From: Lunularia cruciata
Lineage: Eukaryota; Streptophyta; Marchantiopsida; Lunulariales; Lunulariaceae
Assembly (NCBI GenBank): GCA_948567375.1
Contig: OX419761.1
Coordinates: 39,222,243 to 39,286,242, forward strand
Reading direction: 5' to 3'
Length of the DNA stretch: 64,000 nucleotides
The number at the start of each line of letters is the position of its first letter. Position 1 is the stretch's first letter. Position numbers and translations under genes: made by a program. Shown here piece after piece: positions 1 to 10,171 of the stretch. The notes beneath the pieces are model-generated. The model was not told the origin of the DNA. It did not search any database and worked only from the letters and a program-made list of their open reading frames with translations.

Positions 1-1530
1 AGCCATAGTTGTGTCAGAAGTAAGGGCAGGTACTGCACCCCTACTAGGTGTAGATCCTCGACCACCACCTCTACCACCTCGTCCTCCATGAACTGGAGCT
101 CCTCTACTACCTGCCATAACAGCCCTACTACTCCGTAACTCCGGGTGTAGGTCAAAACACCGGTCACAACACCGGTCACTAGTGTGACCAAATCTGTGGC
201 AATGCTCACACTACCTCTGTGATGGATGTGATGCACCCGAGGGATCAGGTCCACTGCCCTGAGTACACTCTCTCCTATGGTGAGGTCCACCACAAGTCCA
301 ACAAGCAACACCACCACTCACTAGCTGCTGCTGACCCAAAAATGAGGGTAAGGGTCTAACTCCACTAGGCCCTCCACTCACTCCATAGGATCTGGGTTGT
401 CCACCATGTCCTCGAAAACCAACTGGGCGTGGTGCACTCTGCTGCACTCTAGAAGAAGTCACAGCTGTGGATGAGGTCTCCCTACCAAATCCAGATGTCA
501 CCACCCTCTCCTCCACCATGTTGAGCTCAATACGCTCAGCCAAACCAAAGACTACTGCCAAAGTGGGCGAAGTAGCCTGCAACAACGTAGCATCACGAAC
601 TCTACATTGCAACTCCCTATCCAGTATCCCATACCAAAACTAGACTGCCTGGGCCTCAATAACTCCCTGAGTGAAACTGATCAGCCGCCTCATGCGAGTG
701 TATGCCTCGCGTAGGCTCTCTCCAGCCTTCCGCTAGAACTCCTGCAAGCTCCTCAGCTTGTCAGTCCGCACTCCCTGGGAGTTTTGCCTCAAACACAGGA
801 AGAACTCCACCATGGGGTTAAACCCCGGTACCACACCACCTCCTACAGCGGTACCTCCACTCGTAGTAGCACTATCTCTAGCTAGTGCACCTCCACTAGC
901 TCCACCAACACTACTCGAGCTAGAACTCGTAGGTATAGCCGATCTACTCTTGGCCACCGAGCCTGAAGTGATGGAGACATAGTGTGGAGACCAATGCTGT
1001 CTCCATAACTCAATCTCCTCCAAATGAGCTCTCCTGAACTTGTGGTAGTCATCCATCGGCGGACCCTCCAGATGCTGAAACAACCCCTTCCATGCCATGA
1101 AGGGTGTGAACAAAGTTGGGTTCCGCATTTGCTGCAAATCACACCAACTATCAAACTCTTGGATGAAGTCATCCAACTCAATGGTACCCACTGTACCCGA
1201 GTAACGCCTAGGGCCTTTGGAGGCCCCATAAATCTCATCCATGTCCCACAACAACGGTGCGGACACACAAAGTGCACTCTCAACTGAATTAGCTCCTGTA
1301 TCAAACTCCAACTCAGAGTCAATCTCCTCCCTCACTGGGACCTGAGATACAGGCTGATACCGAGCACCATTCCGAGTAAACCCACTACGTACTACAGGGC
1401 TAACTCCTTGGAATCTCCAAAGAACTCCGTCGTGACCAAGTAACCACAACAGCAAACCCGGACCACCAACTGCAACCGCAAGTTGCAACCGTAAGTGCCT
1501 CACCAAGTGCCAACACGAACTAAGCACCAC
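1..1530 (-). pseudogene. Broken gag of LTR retrotransposon family IV
   Basis: This would encode the nucleocapsid polyprotein of an LTR retrotransposon, which packages the element RNA. One minus-strand frame stays readable from about 1530 to the left edge with only a few stops (733-735, one near 650, 211-213). The N-terminal half has a gag-like helical block (around DDFIQEFDSWCDL, then a WKGLFQHL segment), followed by a Ser/Gly-rich linker. Two zinc knuckles follow. The first is CWTCGGPHHRREC (C-x2-C-x3-H-x4-C) at 265-303. The second is CEHCHRFGHTSDRC (C-x2-C-x4-H-x4-C) at 169-210, just after the stop at 211. A Gly/Arg-rich tail runs to position 1. No protease or pol is in view because the element leaves the window. 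Seen: frame and knuckles. Inferred: retroelement gag. The superfamily (gypsy or copia) is not decided. Confidence 0.75.
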
Positions 1531-1800
1531 CCACTAATGTAACTCTAACCGAGATAACTACACTAGGGGAAGGGCAACCTGTAACCTGCCATCATAACAC
1601 GCACTCTCACGGTCTGCAGGTCATCACTCCAGCCTCACCACCGAGAGCACACAAGAGCACCAATGCTCAAAAGTCAAGGCACCTCACACAAACGTGGTGC
1701 ACAAACAGGAAGTAGAGAATGGAGGGGATCCAATCACAAGAAATCTAAACAAAAACCCTCCATCTCATAACACAACACGGGAATGACTCTGCCACCATTT
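1531..1800 (-). other. 5' leader of the family IV retrotransposon
   Basis: Non-coding stretch upstream of the gag on the minus strand. Positions about 1500-1745 are clearly similar, in the same orientation, to about 15090-15345 inside insertion I (shared words include GGTCATCACT and CCAATCACA). This makes it a repeated element leader, not host DNA. A minus-strand TGGTGGCAGAGTC near 1783-1795 could be a weak primer-binding site, but I cannot place an LTR end with certainty. Confidence 0.5.
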
Positions 1801-1931
1801 GGCATTTGACATAAGAGCAATTTGGATCTAAGTCCTAAGCTACCAAGATCACCAAGAATGGGATCAAACTGCCTCTCCTAGCCAAAGCTACATGTGTATA
1901 GATAACAGTGGCATAGTCTCTATGACAACAA

Positions 1932-2010
1932 GTGAGGGTGGACCAGTTGGCTAGGGCACCAGTCTAGGAACAAGAGATCTAGGGGTCAAACCCTGTTGTG
2001 CACAATCTAG
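1932..2010 (+). repeat. tRNA-derived SINE head (RNA polymerase III promoter)
   Basis: The stretch carries an A-box-like TGGACCAGTTGG at 1939-1950 and a B-box-like GGGTCAAACCC at 1983-1993. The two starts are 44 bp apart, as in tRNA genes and tRNA-derived SINEs. The sequence between (GGCTAGGGCACCAGTC) also has tRNA character. The acceptor stem does not pair well and the anticodon arm is not convincing, so a functional tRNA gene is unlikely. The tail and target duplication of the SINE were not resolved. Confidence 0.5.
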
Positions 2011-2149
2011 CAGGAAAGGCAGATTTTGCCAACCAATGACCAAGATCTACTCTAAACTAGCTAGCCTCACGCCAGCAAGTTGGCTTGCTGGCCCTTTTGG
2101 CCCTTCTAGGCCTTCGTAGCTTCTCATGCCCACAGCCCTATGCCTCAAA

Positions 2150-2352
2150 GCCTCTACTTGACGCGCAAGCTAAGCTCGTTGGAAGCTTCTAGAAGCTTCC
2201 TTCTAGAAGCTATTTACTTGCGGTGCAAGCTAAGCTAGCCGGCAAGCTTCCCAAGAAGCTTCCTAGATACTTCCAAAATATTCTAGGCTAATTTGTCTTA
2301 TGTGCTACTTCATAAGTTTGACACCTTCATTGCTAAACTCCATATTGTTACA
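2150..2352 (-). repeat. Truncated 3' LTR of element A
   Basis: Minus-strand LTR beginning TGTAACAATATGG at 2352, matching the 5' LTR at 7904-8329 down to about 2150, where similarity stops. A purine-rich tract (minus strand AGCGGCGGAGGAATA, about 2353-2368) precedes it, as expected of a polypurine tract. The U5 end and part of U3 are missing. Confidence 0.75.
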
Positions 2353-2368
2353 TATTCCTCCGCCGCTA

Positions 2369-3887
2369 GTTGGTGACGTCCTTGTCGCCAGTGAAGCTTT
2401 GAAATTCTTGGATGGCCGTCTGTGCATTCTGGAGGTGAGAAAGAGGTTCCCATGTGGCATCATGAAGGGGATACCCTTTCCAAAGGACCTTGTACTCCGT
2501 ATGTTGGCAACAGCCTTGTTGAATATGGAGACGTGTAAGGATACGATCAACTTTGTACTCCTCATGATCATTGATAGGGACAAGAAGAGGGGGAGGTTGG
2601 ACTCAAGAGGAAAAGGAAGAGGGGTTAGGAACAAAGGGTTTCAACTTGGAAATATGAAAGATAGGATGGATACACATATGACAAGGCAAGGCAAGTCGAT
2701 AAGCAACAGGAGAGACAATTTGGGTGATATCAAAGGGTCTTATCCAATTAAGTGCAAGTTTACAAACTTAGGTATCAAGTGGGAGAGGGAGGTTACTAGA
2801 GGATAGCATGACTTTATCACCGACTTCAAAGGTGAGATCACGACGATGGTGGTCCGCATATTGTTTTTGGCAATTTTGAGCAACAAGGAGGTGAGACTTG
2901 GCTTGTTGGAGAGTTTGGGATATAGTGGTCAAGAATGTGGAAGTATGAGGAACTTGAGATGAAGGAAGAGCAAGAAGAGAATCTGGAACAAGCGGATCTT
3001 GGCCAAAATTAAAAAAGAAAGGAGAAAATCCAGTGCTTGGAATTGTTGTAGGCAAATTCTGCAGCTGCAAGACATTCATCTCAATTGGTATGGTGGACAT
3101 TGACAAAGGCATGCAGCATATCCTCCAATGTACAATTTGCACATTTGGTTTGTCCATCAGTTTGAGGATGATAGGCTGTGGACAAAGCAAGCGTGGTGCC
3201 AAGTATCTAGGAGAGTGCTTGCCAAAACTTCCTAGTAAATCAAGGATCACGATCGGAGATGAGTACATGTGGCATCCCATGATGCTTGAAGACATTGTCA
3301 AAGTAGATTTGCGCTAAGGCTGGAGCATCCACGATATCACAAGTTGGTGCCAAGTGGATTTGCTTACTAAGCTTATCCACAAACACCATGATTGTGGTGT
3401 GTCGTTGTTTTGTCTTTGGCAAAGATATGATCAGATCCAAGCTCACATGCTCCCAGCAAGCGGATGGAATGGCAAGTGGTTGAAGGAGTCCACTCGGCTT
3501 CTGGCTACTAGCCTTGTTACATTGGCAACTCTCACACAATCAGACAAATTCTCAAACATCTTGTGTCATGTTGGGCCACCACCATTGACGTTGGAGTGTA
3601 CCCAAGGTCTTGTCCACACCCATGTGACCAATGATGGGTAAATCATGGGCTTCTTGAAGGCGCACAAGTCGAACATCACCTTTAGCTAGAACATAGATCT
3701 GGTCCTCATGGAATAAAAGGCTCTCCTTGATAGAGAAGGTGTTGTACTCCTCATTGCATGCCATAAGGCAACCATGTACCATTTGGAAGAAGAGATCTTG
3801 GTGTAGAGCTGATTGAAACTCATTTTGGACCTTGGAGTCAACTGACACCATTGAAATTGCCACTGTGATGAGAGGAAGAGACTTCAA
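2369..3887 (-). pseudogene. Integrase and chromodomain of element A (broken)
   Basis: Integrase inserts element cDNA into chromosomes, and the chromodomain is thought to steer it to particular chromatin. From right to left: an HHCC zinc-binding region ending in MCESCQC (about 3520-3539), the catalytic core with the first Asp in VSLDLI and the second in LISDRDP (about 3240), then after frameshifts the C-terminal integrase segment with FGQDPLVPD and LTFEVGDKVML (2768-2950). Frame-shifted chromodomain traces lie near 2400-2600; the intact-looking equivalent in element G reads EYKVLWKGYPLHDATWE. At least two frameshifts separate these parts, so no full protein is encoded. Confidence 0.75.
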
Positions 3888-5960
3888 ATCAGGTCATCGT
3901 AATAAAGCATTACAGATGACATGGAATTGACATAGTTTGTACTCAAGTTTGATGTCATATAGTTGGATTTGTTCCTCCCATCGATGATGTCGACTCTTCA
4001 TGTGTTCCAAGTGTAAGGTCTACAACAATGGTTTGTGATTAGTTTGTATGATCACTTGTTTCCCCAAGAGGTAATGCCTCCATACCTTGGTAGCATACAC
4101 CATTACAAGTTGTTCTTGATCTTGAGCAGAGTAGTTTTGTTTAGCCGTATTGAGTTGGCAAGACACAAAGGCAATGGGATGGAGTCCATTTAGGAATTCT
4201 TGTTGCAGCACGGCTCCAATTGCAAAGTTAGAATCATCAAAATCAACCACACAAGGTAGTTGAGGATCATATGGTTGAAGAATGGGTCTTGAAGACACCA
4301 TATGCTTTAACTTTTGGAATGCTTCTTCATGCTTGGTGGTCCATTGGAAACTCAAGTTCTTTCCCAAGAGGTCAGTCAATGGTGCAACCACATGAGCATA
4401 ATAATAGATGAACCATCGGTAAAAACAGGCCAATCCATTGAATGCTCGTACTTTTGTAGCATCCTTTGGGGTAGGCCAATCAGTAATGGCCTTGATTTTC
4501 TCTTCTTCCATCTTGATCCCCTCTGATGAGATCTTATGATCCAAGAAGGTAATCTACTTCTGCCAAAAGGCACACTTTGACTTCTTGCTGTAAAATTTCC
4601 ATTGGCATAGTCGTCTTAGGACTTCTTGCACATGATTCATATGTTCTGTAACACCTATTTGTGTATGTGTGTGGTATTGTGATATTTAGCTTGGTATTAC
4701 AAGTACTTAAGAGATATTATTTAGAGATAAATGATGGTTCTATATTAGTCATGGTTAGCTAAAGTTAGTCATAGCTAAGATAGAGTGGACCTTACTTTAG
4801 AGGAAGTGGAAAAGATGAGCACCACTATTTTGGATTCTAGTGTGTTGACTTGGTATTATTCCTAGGTGTTTGGCTCTGAGGAAAGAGTTGAGAACTCTTG
4901 GACCCACAAGCCTTTTTGTTTTGGATTCTTCTATAGTCCAAGGATAGCCCATGTGAAAGAATCCTTGACTTAGTGGTTGGGTCAAGATAAGACCACATGC
5001 TTAGGGGAATATGCCCATGTGAATGGATATTCCTTTCTACTTTTTGACTTTACTTGACTTTTAGCCTAGTAACTTGAGTTACTCCAGTAATAAGTAACTT
5101 TGGTGCATAACTATTTCACAAGTATATAAACAAGGAGTGAGGAGGTACTCATCATCCTTTCATTTGCAACTATCTCTCTCTCATTGAGTTCTCTAGTGAG
5201 CAATGTCTTGAGTCTTGGAGTGTTAGCCTTGGAGGAGTATGATGGAGTTGGGGTTCCTTGCCTTCTTAGTCCATGATGGGCAACCATAATAGCCATCAGA
5301 GGTTCATCCTGAGTGAGAGACATGCTGGCTCATAGTTCAGCCTCTATCTAACTATAAATTAAGATATCATCCAAGAACACCACCACGGACCGATCCAATA
5401 GTCCATCCAACATCCAATGCATCTGATCCATGAAGACTGCTAGAGCATTAGTGAGTCCAAAAGGTAGAACTCTCCACTCAAAATGCCCAAACCTTGTACG
5501 AAAGGCAGTCTTTTGCACATCCTCTCTATCAATAGGAATTGGCCAATAGTTGCTACAAAGATCCAACTTGGAAAAGTAGCGTGATCCACTTAGTTGATCA
5601 AGCAAGTTTTTGATCCAAGGCAAGGGATATATATTCTTCACGGTTTTCTTATTGAGCCCACAGTAATCAATACAAAAACAAAGTCCTCCATCCTTCTTTG
5701 GAAGAAATAGTACCAGTGGTCCCTAAGGAGAGGTACTTTGTTGTATGAAGTCCTTCTCCAACAACTCTATAAGTGTTGTTTGCAACTCCTCCAACTCCTT
5801 TGGTGAGAGCTGATAGATTGGTCTACTCACTGGAGTACTCCCTAGCAATAACTCGATCTTGAAGGGCATAGCTTGATTGGAGGGTAATCCCTTTGGTAGA
5901 TCCTCCGGAAACACATCTGCAAACTCCTAAACTACCCAATCAACCATTGCTTGATGAGGC
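3888..5960 (-). pseudogene. Reverse transcriptase and RNase H of element A, split by a solo LTR
   Basis: RT copies element RNA into DNA and RNase H removes the RNA strand. The start of RT (FKIELLLGST, then SPKELEELQTTLIELLEKDF) lies at 5723-5914. The palm follows at 5348-5641, with KLDLCSNYW and the catalytic FLDD near 5363-5377 (Asp codons 5369-5371 and 5366-5368). A 690-bp LTR then interrupts the frame at 4647-5334. The connection and RNase H domain continue at 4020-4544 (TDWPTPKDATKVRAFNG, then VVDFDDSNFAIGAVL). The motif usually read TDH near the end of RNase H is TNH here, an Asp to Asn change by G to A. Confidence 0.8.
4647..5334 (+). repeat. Solo LTR of family II (688 bp) inside element A
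   Basis: Begins TGTAACACC and ends CATA (CACA in sister copies). It is flanked by a perfect 4-bp target duplication GTTC (4643-4646 and 5335-5338). Compared with the uninterrupted copy near 63680, the LTR sits inside the RT-to-RNase H part of element A. The same LTR bounds element C. A TATATAAA promoter box lies near 5119-5130. Confidence 0.85.
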
Positions 5961-5984
5961 TCTTGGCCCTCCTCTAATTGTTCT

Positions 5985-6215
5985 TGTGCAATTGGCTTGA
6001 TCCACACCGCGAATATAGACTTATCTTCCTCCAAAGCTTGCTCTATGGCTGCTTTACTAACCAAATTCCCTTCCAGGGACTCATCTCTTTTCCAAGCTTA
6101 CTCCATGGTTGCCTTCTTGGCAAACTTCTTATCTTGGGACTCCACTCCCTTCAAGGGTTGCTCTATGGCTACCTTCTTGACAAACTCCCCATCTTGGGAC
6201 TGACTATTCTTATGT
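5985..6215 (-). repeat. 63-bp tandem repeat coding a 21-residue repeat (element A spacer)
   Basis: Between protease and RT, the minus strand carries about three and a half copies of a 63-bp unit. In the coding frame each unit reads roughly S-x-D-x-K-F-V-x-K-x-A-I-E-Q-A-L-x-x-D-E. The same array sits at the same place in elements B (about 9555-9750) and E (about 27150-27345). It is a family trait, not a local accident. Confidence 0.7.
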
Positions 6216-6265
6216 GTGTTACTTAGAGGTGCTAGACAACCTAATCGGAAATTCCTACCTTGGTG

Positions 6266-6560
6266 TTATACTTGAATTTGGAATTGGGTCCAATCAAATT
6301 GAACCTTATGATGTTCAAGCCAAGGTAGACCCAAAATGATATCATAGTGTGGAAGTGCCACTACAAACCTCATACACTCCAAATACTCCTTCCCAATCTT
6401 GAAGGTAATAAGATGCAAGGTGCAGAATGCAGAACCCTTTCTACCATTTGCCATCATCAAACTACTTCCAATCACTTGCTTGATAGGAATTCCCAATTCC
6501 TTTGCTATTTTCATAGACATGCAATTCTCTGAACTTCCAGAATCAACCAAAATCCTACAA
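6266..6560 (-). pseudogene. Aspartic protease of element A
   Basis: Retropepsin-like domain that would cut the polyprotein. The active-site motif is LVDSGSSENC, with the catalytic Asp at 6542-6544. The flap and second half follow (LMMANGRKG, YDIILGLPWLEHH), and the frame stops at 6266. Residue spacing fits a Ty3/gypsy protease. The frame runs into a 106-bp tandem duplication upstream, which breaks the join to gag. Confidence 0.8.
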
Positions 6561-6747
6561 CCCCGATTAAATATTGTACCTTGCAAGTGAAGCAAACTTG
6601 CATAGGTCGAGTCTTCAATCCCATTGGAACAAATCAAGCTCTCCAGAATCAACCAAAATCCTACAACCCTGATTAAATATTGTACCTTGCAAGTGAAGCA
6701 AACTTGCATAGGTCGAGTCTTCAATCCCATTGGAACAAATCAAGCTC
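6536..6747. repeat. 106-bp tandem duplication between gag and protease of element A
   Basis: 6536-6641 is repeated almost exactly as 6642-6747. 106 is not a multiple of three, so the copy shifts the frame between gag and protease. Element B at the equivalent place (about 13850-13960) has one copy only. Confidence 0.9.
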
Positions 6748-7700
6748 TCCTATTGGGATTCTTTGTTTCCCTGATCATTCCGTTCCACAAACTCCATCTA
6801 TGTAACTTGTCAAGGTTGCCCATTCTTAAGTGGACATTCAACAATGCAATGTCCAACTTGGTGACAATAAAAACAACCTCTATTTTGTCACAATCTTTCT
6901 CTATCTGCTACACCAAGTGGCTTCCGTTGGATAGCATCAATCTCCATTGGTGTTGCTTCTTCCACCCGTGCGTATTGTATTGGTAAGCTTGGTGTAAGTC
7001 GAAGTTGAGACCAAGTTGTCACAACCAAGGAATCAAAGCGCTCAGCCAATTGCATGGCTTCTTCTATGTTTTTTGGTTCTAGCATGGTCACCTCCAATTT
7101 GGTTTGTGACTTCAATCCTTGCACAAATCGATCGAGAACTTCTCCTTCTTGTATATATAGAATTTGCATGATGATGTTTTGAAATTGTATAATGTAGCCT
7201 CTTATTGAGCCAATCTACTTCAACTCCACCAATTTATCTTGTGCGGCTCGAGTGGCATTTATAGTTTAAAATTTACCAAGTATTGCATCCTTGAATTCCG
7301 TCCATGTCAAGATTGGTGCAACAATCTGTTGTTCAGCTTGCTCCACTCGGAATCACCACCAACGTTTTGCCACACCATCCAATTGGCTAGAAGCCAAGAG
7401 AATCTTTTTCCTTTCATCTTGAAGATTGGTGGCTTTGAAGTAACGTTCGCAATCAAACAAAAAATTCTCCATTATGCTTGGAAAATTCTTGCCTTCAAAC
7501 ACCTTAGGTTTTGGAAATCAAATAAGATCTTCTCCATCTCGGACTATATGTTCTTGTTGTTGTTGGTCTTGTTCATCCAACAATCGAGTAAGGTGCTCAA
7601 TTTGTTGCAGCATTGCAAGGATAACATCCGGTATTGCCTCCATAGCTACTACTACTCCCAATTTATCTAATTGATTAACATAAAGATACAACACGTCCAC
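6748..7700 (-). pseudogene. gag of element A
   Basis: Capsid/nucleocapsid region of the chromovirus. The N-terminal leucine-rich part ends in a Gln-rich block (LLDEQDQQQQEH, 7518-7700). The capsid core then reads LDRFVQGLKSQTKLEV and EAMQLAERFDSLVV (6888-7169). A standard zinc knuckle, CFYCHQVGHCIVEC (C-x2-C-x4-H-x4-C), lies at 6834-6875. Several stops separate the pieces. The order and spacing match the usual plant chromovirus gag. Confidence 0.75.
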
Positions 7701-7890
7701 CTTTCTCCATAAGTGACAACCAACAGTATCAAGGGTTCCTCAGACACGGTGATCATATGTAGAAAATCTTGCCCAAAGCGTGAAGTGATGAATTGTGTGA
7801 AGGGGTGCTTGGGTAATATTGGACATGAAAATCCCAATGGTTTGGTGGAAGTAGATTTGGTGGTCCATAAATTCCATCCATTCTATTCTT

Positions 7891-7902
7891 GCTCTAATAC
7901 CA
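7891..7902 (-). promoter_or_regulatory. Primer-binding site of element A (iMet tRNA type)
   Basis: On the minus strand TGGTATTAGAGC follows the 5' LTR end after one base. It differs by one C to T change from TGGTATCAGAGC, the complement of the plant initiator tRNA-Met 3' end. Confidence 0.85.
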
Positions 7903-7903
7903 A

Positions 7904-8329
7904 TGTAAAAGACTGAGGTTGAGGAGAGAAATAGGAGAATGAAAACTCACATTGGGACACTTGAATGAGGGAAAACTCCAAATGCCTAGCATGAGCTTTG
8001 GCTTTGGTACTTATAGGTAGCATACAAGGCCCTTGAGAAGCTTCTCAAGAAGCTTCCTCAAGCCGCTTTCTTAGAGTGCAAGCCAAGTTAACTAGAAAGC
8101 TTCTTAGGAAGCTTCCTTCTAGAAGCCGTCTACTTGACGTGCAAGCTAAGCTAGTTGGAAGCTTTTAGAAGCTTCCTTCTAGAAGCTACTTACTTGCGGT
8201 GCAAGCTAAGCTAACCGGCAAGCTTCCCAAGAAGCTTCCTAGATACTTCTAGAATATTCTAGGCTAATTTGTCTTATGTGCTACTTCATAAGTTCGACTA
8301 ACTTTGTCGCTAAACTCCATATTGTTACA
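7904..8329 (-). repeat. 5' LTR of element A (426 bp, family I)
   Basis: Minus strand TGTAACAATATGG at 8329 to TCTTTTACA at 7904, giving TG...CA ends. The U3 part (about 8036-8275) is a series of four degenerate 60-65-bp units, each with palindromic AAGCTT cores. A TATA-like CTATAAGTACC lies near 8007-8017. The primer site follows directly. Confidence 0.9.
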
Positions 8330-9480
8330 TTGGTAGAATATACCATTGCAAGTTGTTCTCGATCCTAAAAATGTAATTTCTTTCAACCATACTTAGTCGG
8401 TGAGACACAAAGTCAATGGGATGTAGTCCATCTAGGAATTCTTATTGCAACACGGTTCCAATTGCAAAGTTAGAAGAATCAAAATCAACCACACAAGGTA
8501 GTTGAGGATCATACGGTTGAAGAATGGGCCTTGAAGACACCATATGTTTCAACTTCTAGAATGCTTCTTTGCGCTTGGTGGTCCACTAGAAGCTAGATTT
8601 CTTCCCTAAGAGGTCAGTTAATGGTGCAACCACATGAGCATAATAATGGATGAACCATCGATAAAAATTGGCTAATCCATTAAATGGTTGTACTTTTGTA
8701 GCATCCTTTGGAGTAGACCAATCAGTAATGGCCTTGATTTTCTCCTCTTCCATCTTGATCCCCTCTGATGAAATCTTGTGACCCAAGAAGGTAAGTTTCT
8801 TCTTCCAAAAGGCTTACTTTGACTTCTTATAGTAAAATTCCCATTGTCGTAGTCATCTTAGGACTTCTTGCACATGATTCACATGGTCTGCCTTTGTATT
8901 GCTATAGATTAAGATATCATCTAAAAACACCACCATGTACCGATCCAATAGTCCATCCGACACCCAAAGCATCTGATCCATGAAGACTGATGGAGCATTA
9001 GTGAGCCCGAATGGTAGAACTCTCCACTCAAAATGCCCATACCTTGTGTGAAAGGTAATCTTTTGCACATCTTCCCTATCAATGTGGATTTACCAACAGC
9101 CATTGCAAAGATCCAACTTGGAAAATTATTGTGCTCCACTCAATTGATCAAGCAAGTCATCAATCCGAGGTAAGGGATATACATTCTTCATTGTTTGCTT
9201 ATTGAGCCCACTGTAATCAATATTGAAATAAAATCCTCCATCCTTCTTTAGAACAAATAGTACCAGTGCTCCCCAAGGAGAGATGTTATGTTGTATGAAG
9301 TCTTTCTCCAACAAATCCATAAGTGTTATCCACAACTCCTTCAACTCCTTTGGTGAGAGCCATTAGATTGGTCTACTCACTAGAGTTCTCCTTGGTAATA
9401 ACTCAATCTTGAAGGGCATACCACAATCGGAGGGTAATCTCTTTGGTAATCCAGAAACACGTCCACAAACTCCTAAACTA
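8330..9480 (-). pseudogene. Reverse transcriptase and partial RNase H of element B
   Basis: RT reads from [16 protein letters not shown] and [17 protein letters not shown] (9126-9344) to the palm at 8853-9068, with FGLTNAPSVFMDQM and the catalytic FLDD. The connection (TDWSTPKDATKVQPFNGL, 8586-8786) follows. RNase H is cut at 8330 by the 5' LTR of element A. Stops and frameshifts lie between all segments. Confidence 0.75.
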
Positions 9481-9554
9481 TTTGATCAACCATTGCTTGA
9501 TGAGGCTCTTGGCACTCCTCAGATTGTCCTTGTGCAATTGGTTTGATCCACACT

Positions 9555-9750
9555 GCAAAAATGGACCTATCTTCCTCCAAAGCTTGCTCTATGGCTGCTT
9601 CACTAACAAACTTCCCATCTAGGGATTCATCTTTCTTTAAAGCTTACTCCATGGCTAATTTCCTTGTAAACTTCCCATCTTGTGACTCATACCTCTTCAA
9701 GGCTTACTCTATGGCTACCTTCTCAAGAAACTTCCCATCTTGGGATTGAC
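9555..9750 (-). repeat. 63-bp tandem repeat of the element B spacer
   Basis: Three to four copies of the 63-bp unit also found in elements A and E, coding on the minus strand for a repeat with A-x-E-Q-A-L and D-x-K-F-V. Insertion H starts right after it, at 9763. Confidence 0.65.
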
Positions 9751-10144
9751 ATTTTTAGGTGTTGTGGTGCCCACATTTTTTGTTTTTTTCAAAATAAAGC
9801 CAAAGTAGAGAAGTCGGATTGCGCCTGGTTGGCCGAAGAAGACGACAAAAACTGTCTTCGGGGTGAAACCCGAAGTAAAGTGACCTTGGGTCATAAGGTG
9901 AAGTACTCTGAAATGCCGTGTCAGCAAACGATACAAAGTAAATTGTCTTCGGATCGGAAAGGGGAGCTCAACCCGAGGCAAAGACAGTCTAACAACCTTT
10001 CGTCAGGGCGAGAAACTCAAGAAGGGGTGGTTTCAAAATTGGCGGCTCATACGCGTGAAGGTGAGGCGACAGTAATGGGTGCATGCAGGAGGTGTGATTT
10101 CTCGGTAGAAACTCGAAGTGACGGAAGACGAAGAAGTGCAACTC

Positions 10145-10151
10145 TATAAAA
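10145..10151 (+). promoter_or_regulatory. TATA box of the H gene
   Basis: TATAAAA preceded by CTC. Transcription would be expected about 25-35 bp downstream (roughly 10170-10180), so the first ATG (10172) is probably at or before the mRNA start. The ATG at 10310 is then the better start. Confidence 0.5.
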
Positions 10152-10171
10152 ATTGAAACTGCAACGACGAA

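Larger units (their letters stand above)
2150..8329 (-). mobile_element. Chromovirus A (Ty3/gypsy, LTR family I)
   Basis: A nearly complete Ty3/gypsy element reading right to left: 5' LTR (7904-8329), primer site, gag with zinc knuckle, protease, reverse transcriptase, RNase H, integrase, chromodomain, polypurine tract and a truncated 3' LTR (2150-2352). The order PR-RT-RH-IN and the C-terminal chromodomain place it in the chromovirus branch. It is dead: every domain has stops or frameshifts, a 690-bp solo LTR of another family interrupts RT (4647-5334), and a 106-bp tandem duplication lies before the protease. Its right end abuts the RNase H of element B, so A inserted into B. The left part of its 3' LTR and the rest of B have been lost. 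Confidence 0.85.

Noticed and set aside
882..1322. Alternative minus-strand frame of 146 codons and plus-strand frames at 758-1287
   Set aside because: They overlap the gag frame, which has the zinc knuckles. They are shadows.
1932..2010. A functional tRNA gene
   Set aside because: The acceptor stem does not pair and the anticodon arm is not convincing. Only the internal promoter boxes are tRNA-like.
5111..5323. A 60-70-codon frame (RELNEREIVANERMMSTS...) that recurs at 21875, 22220, 56900 and 59712, and another (MTQPLSQGF...) at 4797, 22531 and 60023
   Set aside because: They lie inside copies of the family II LTR, mostly on its antisense strand. They recur because the LTR is repeated, with no sign of selection on the protein.
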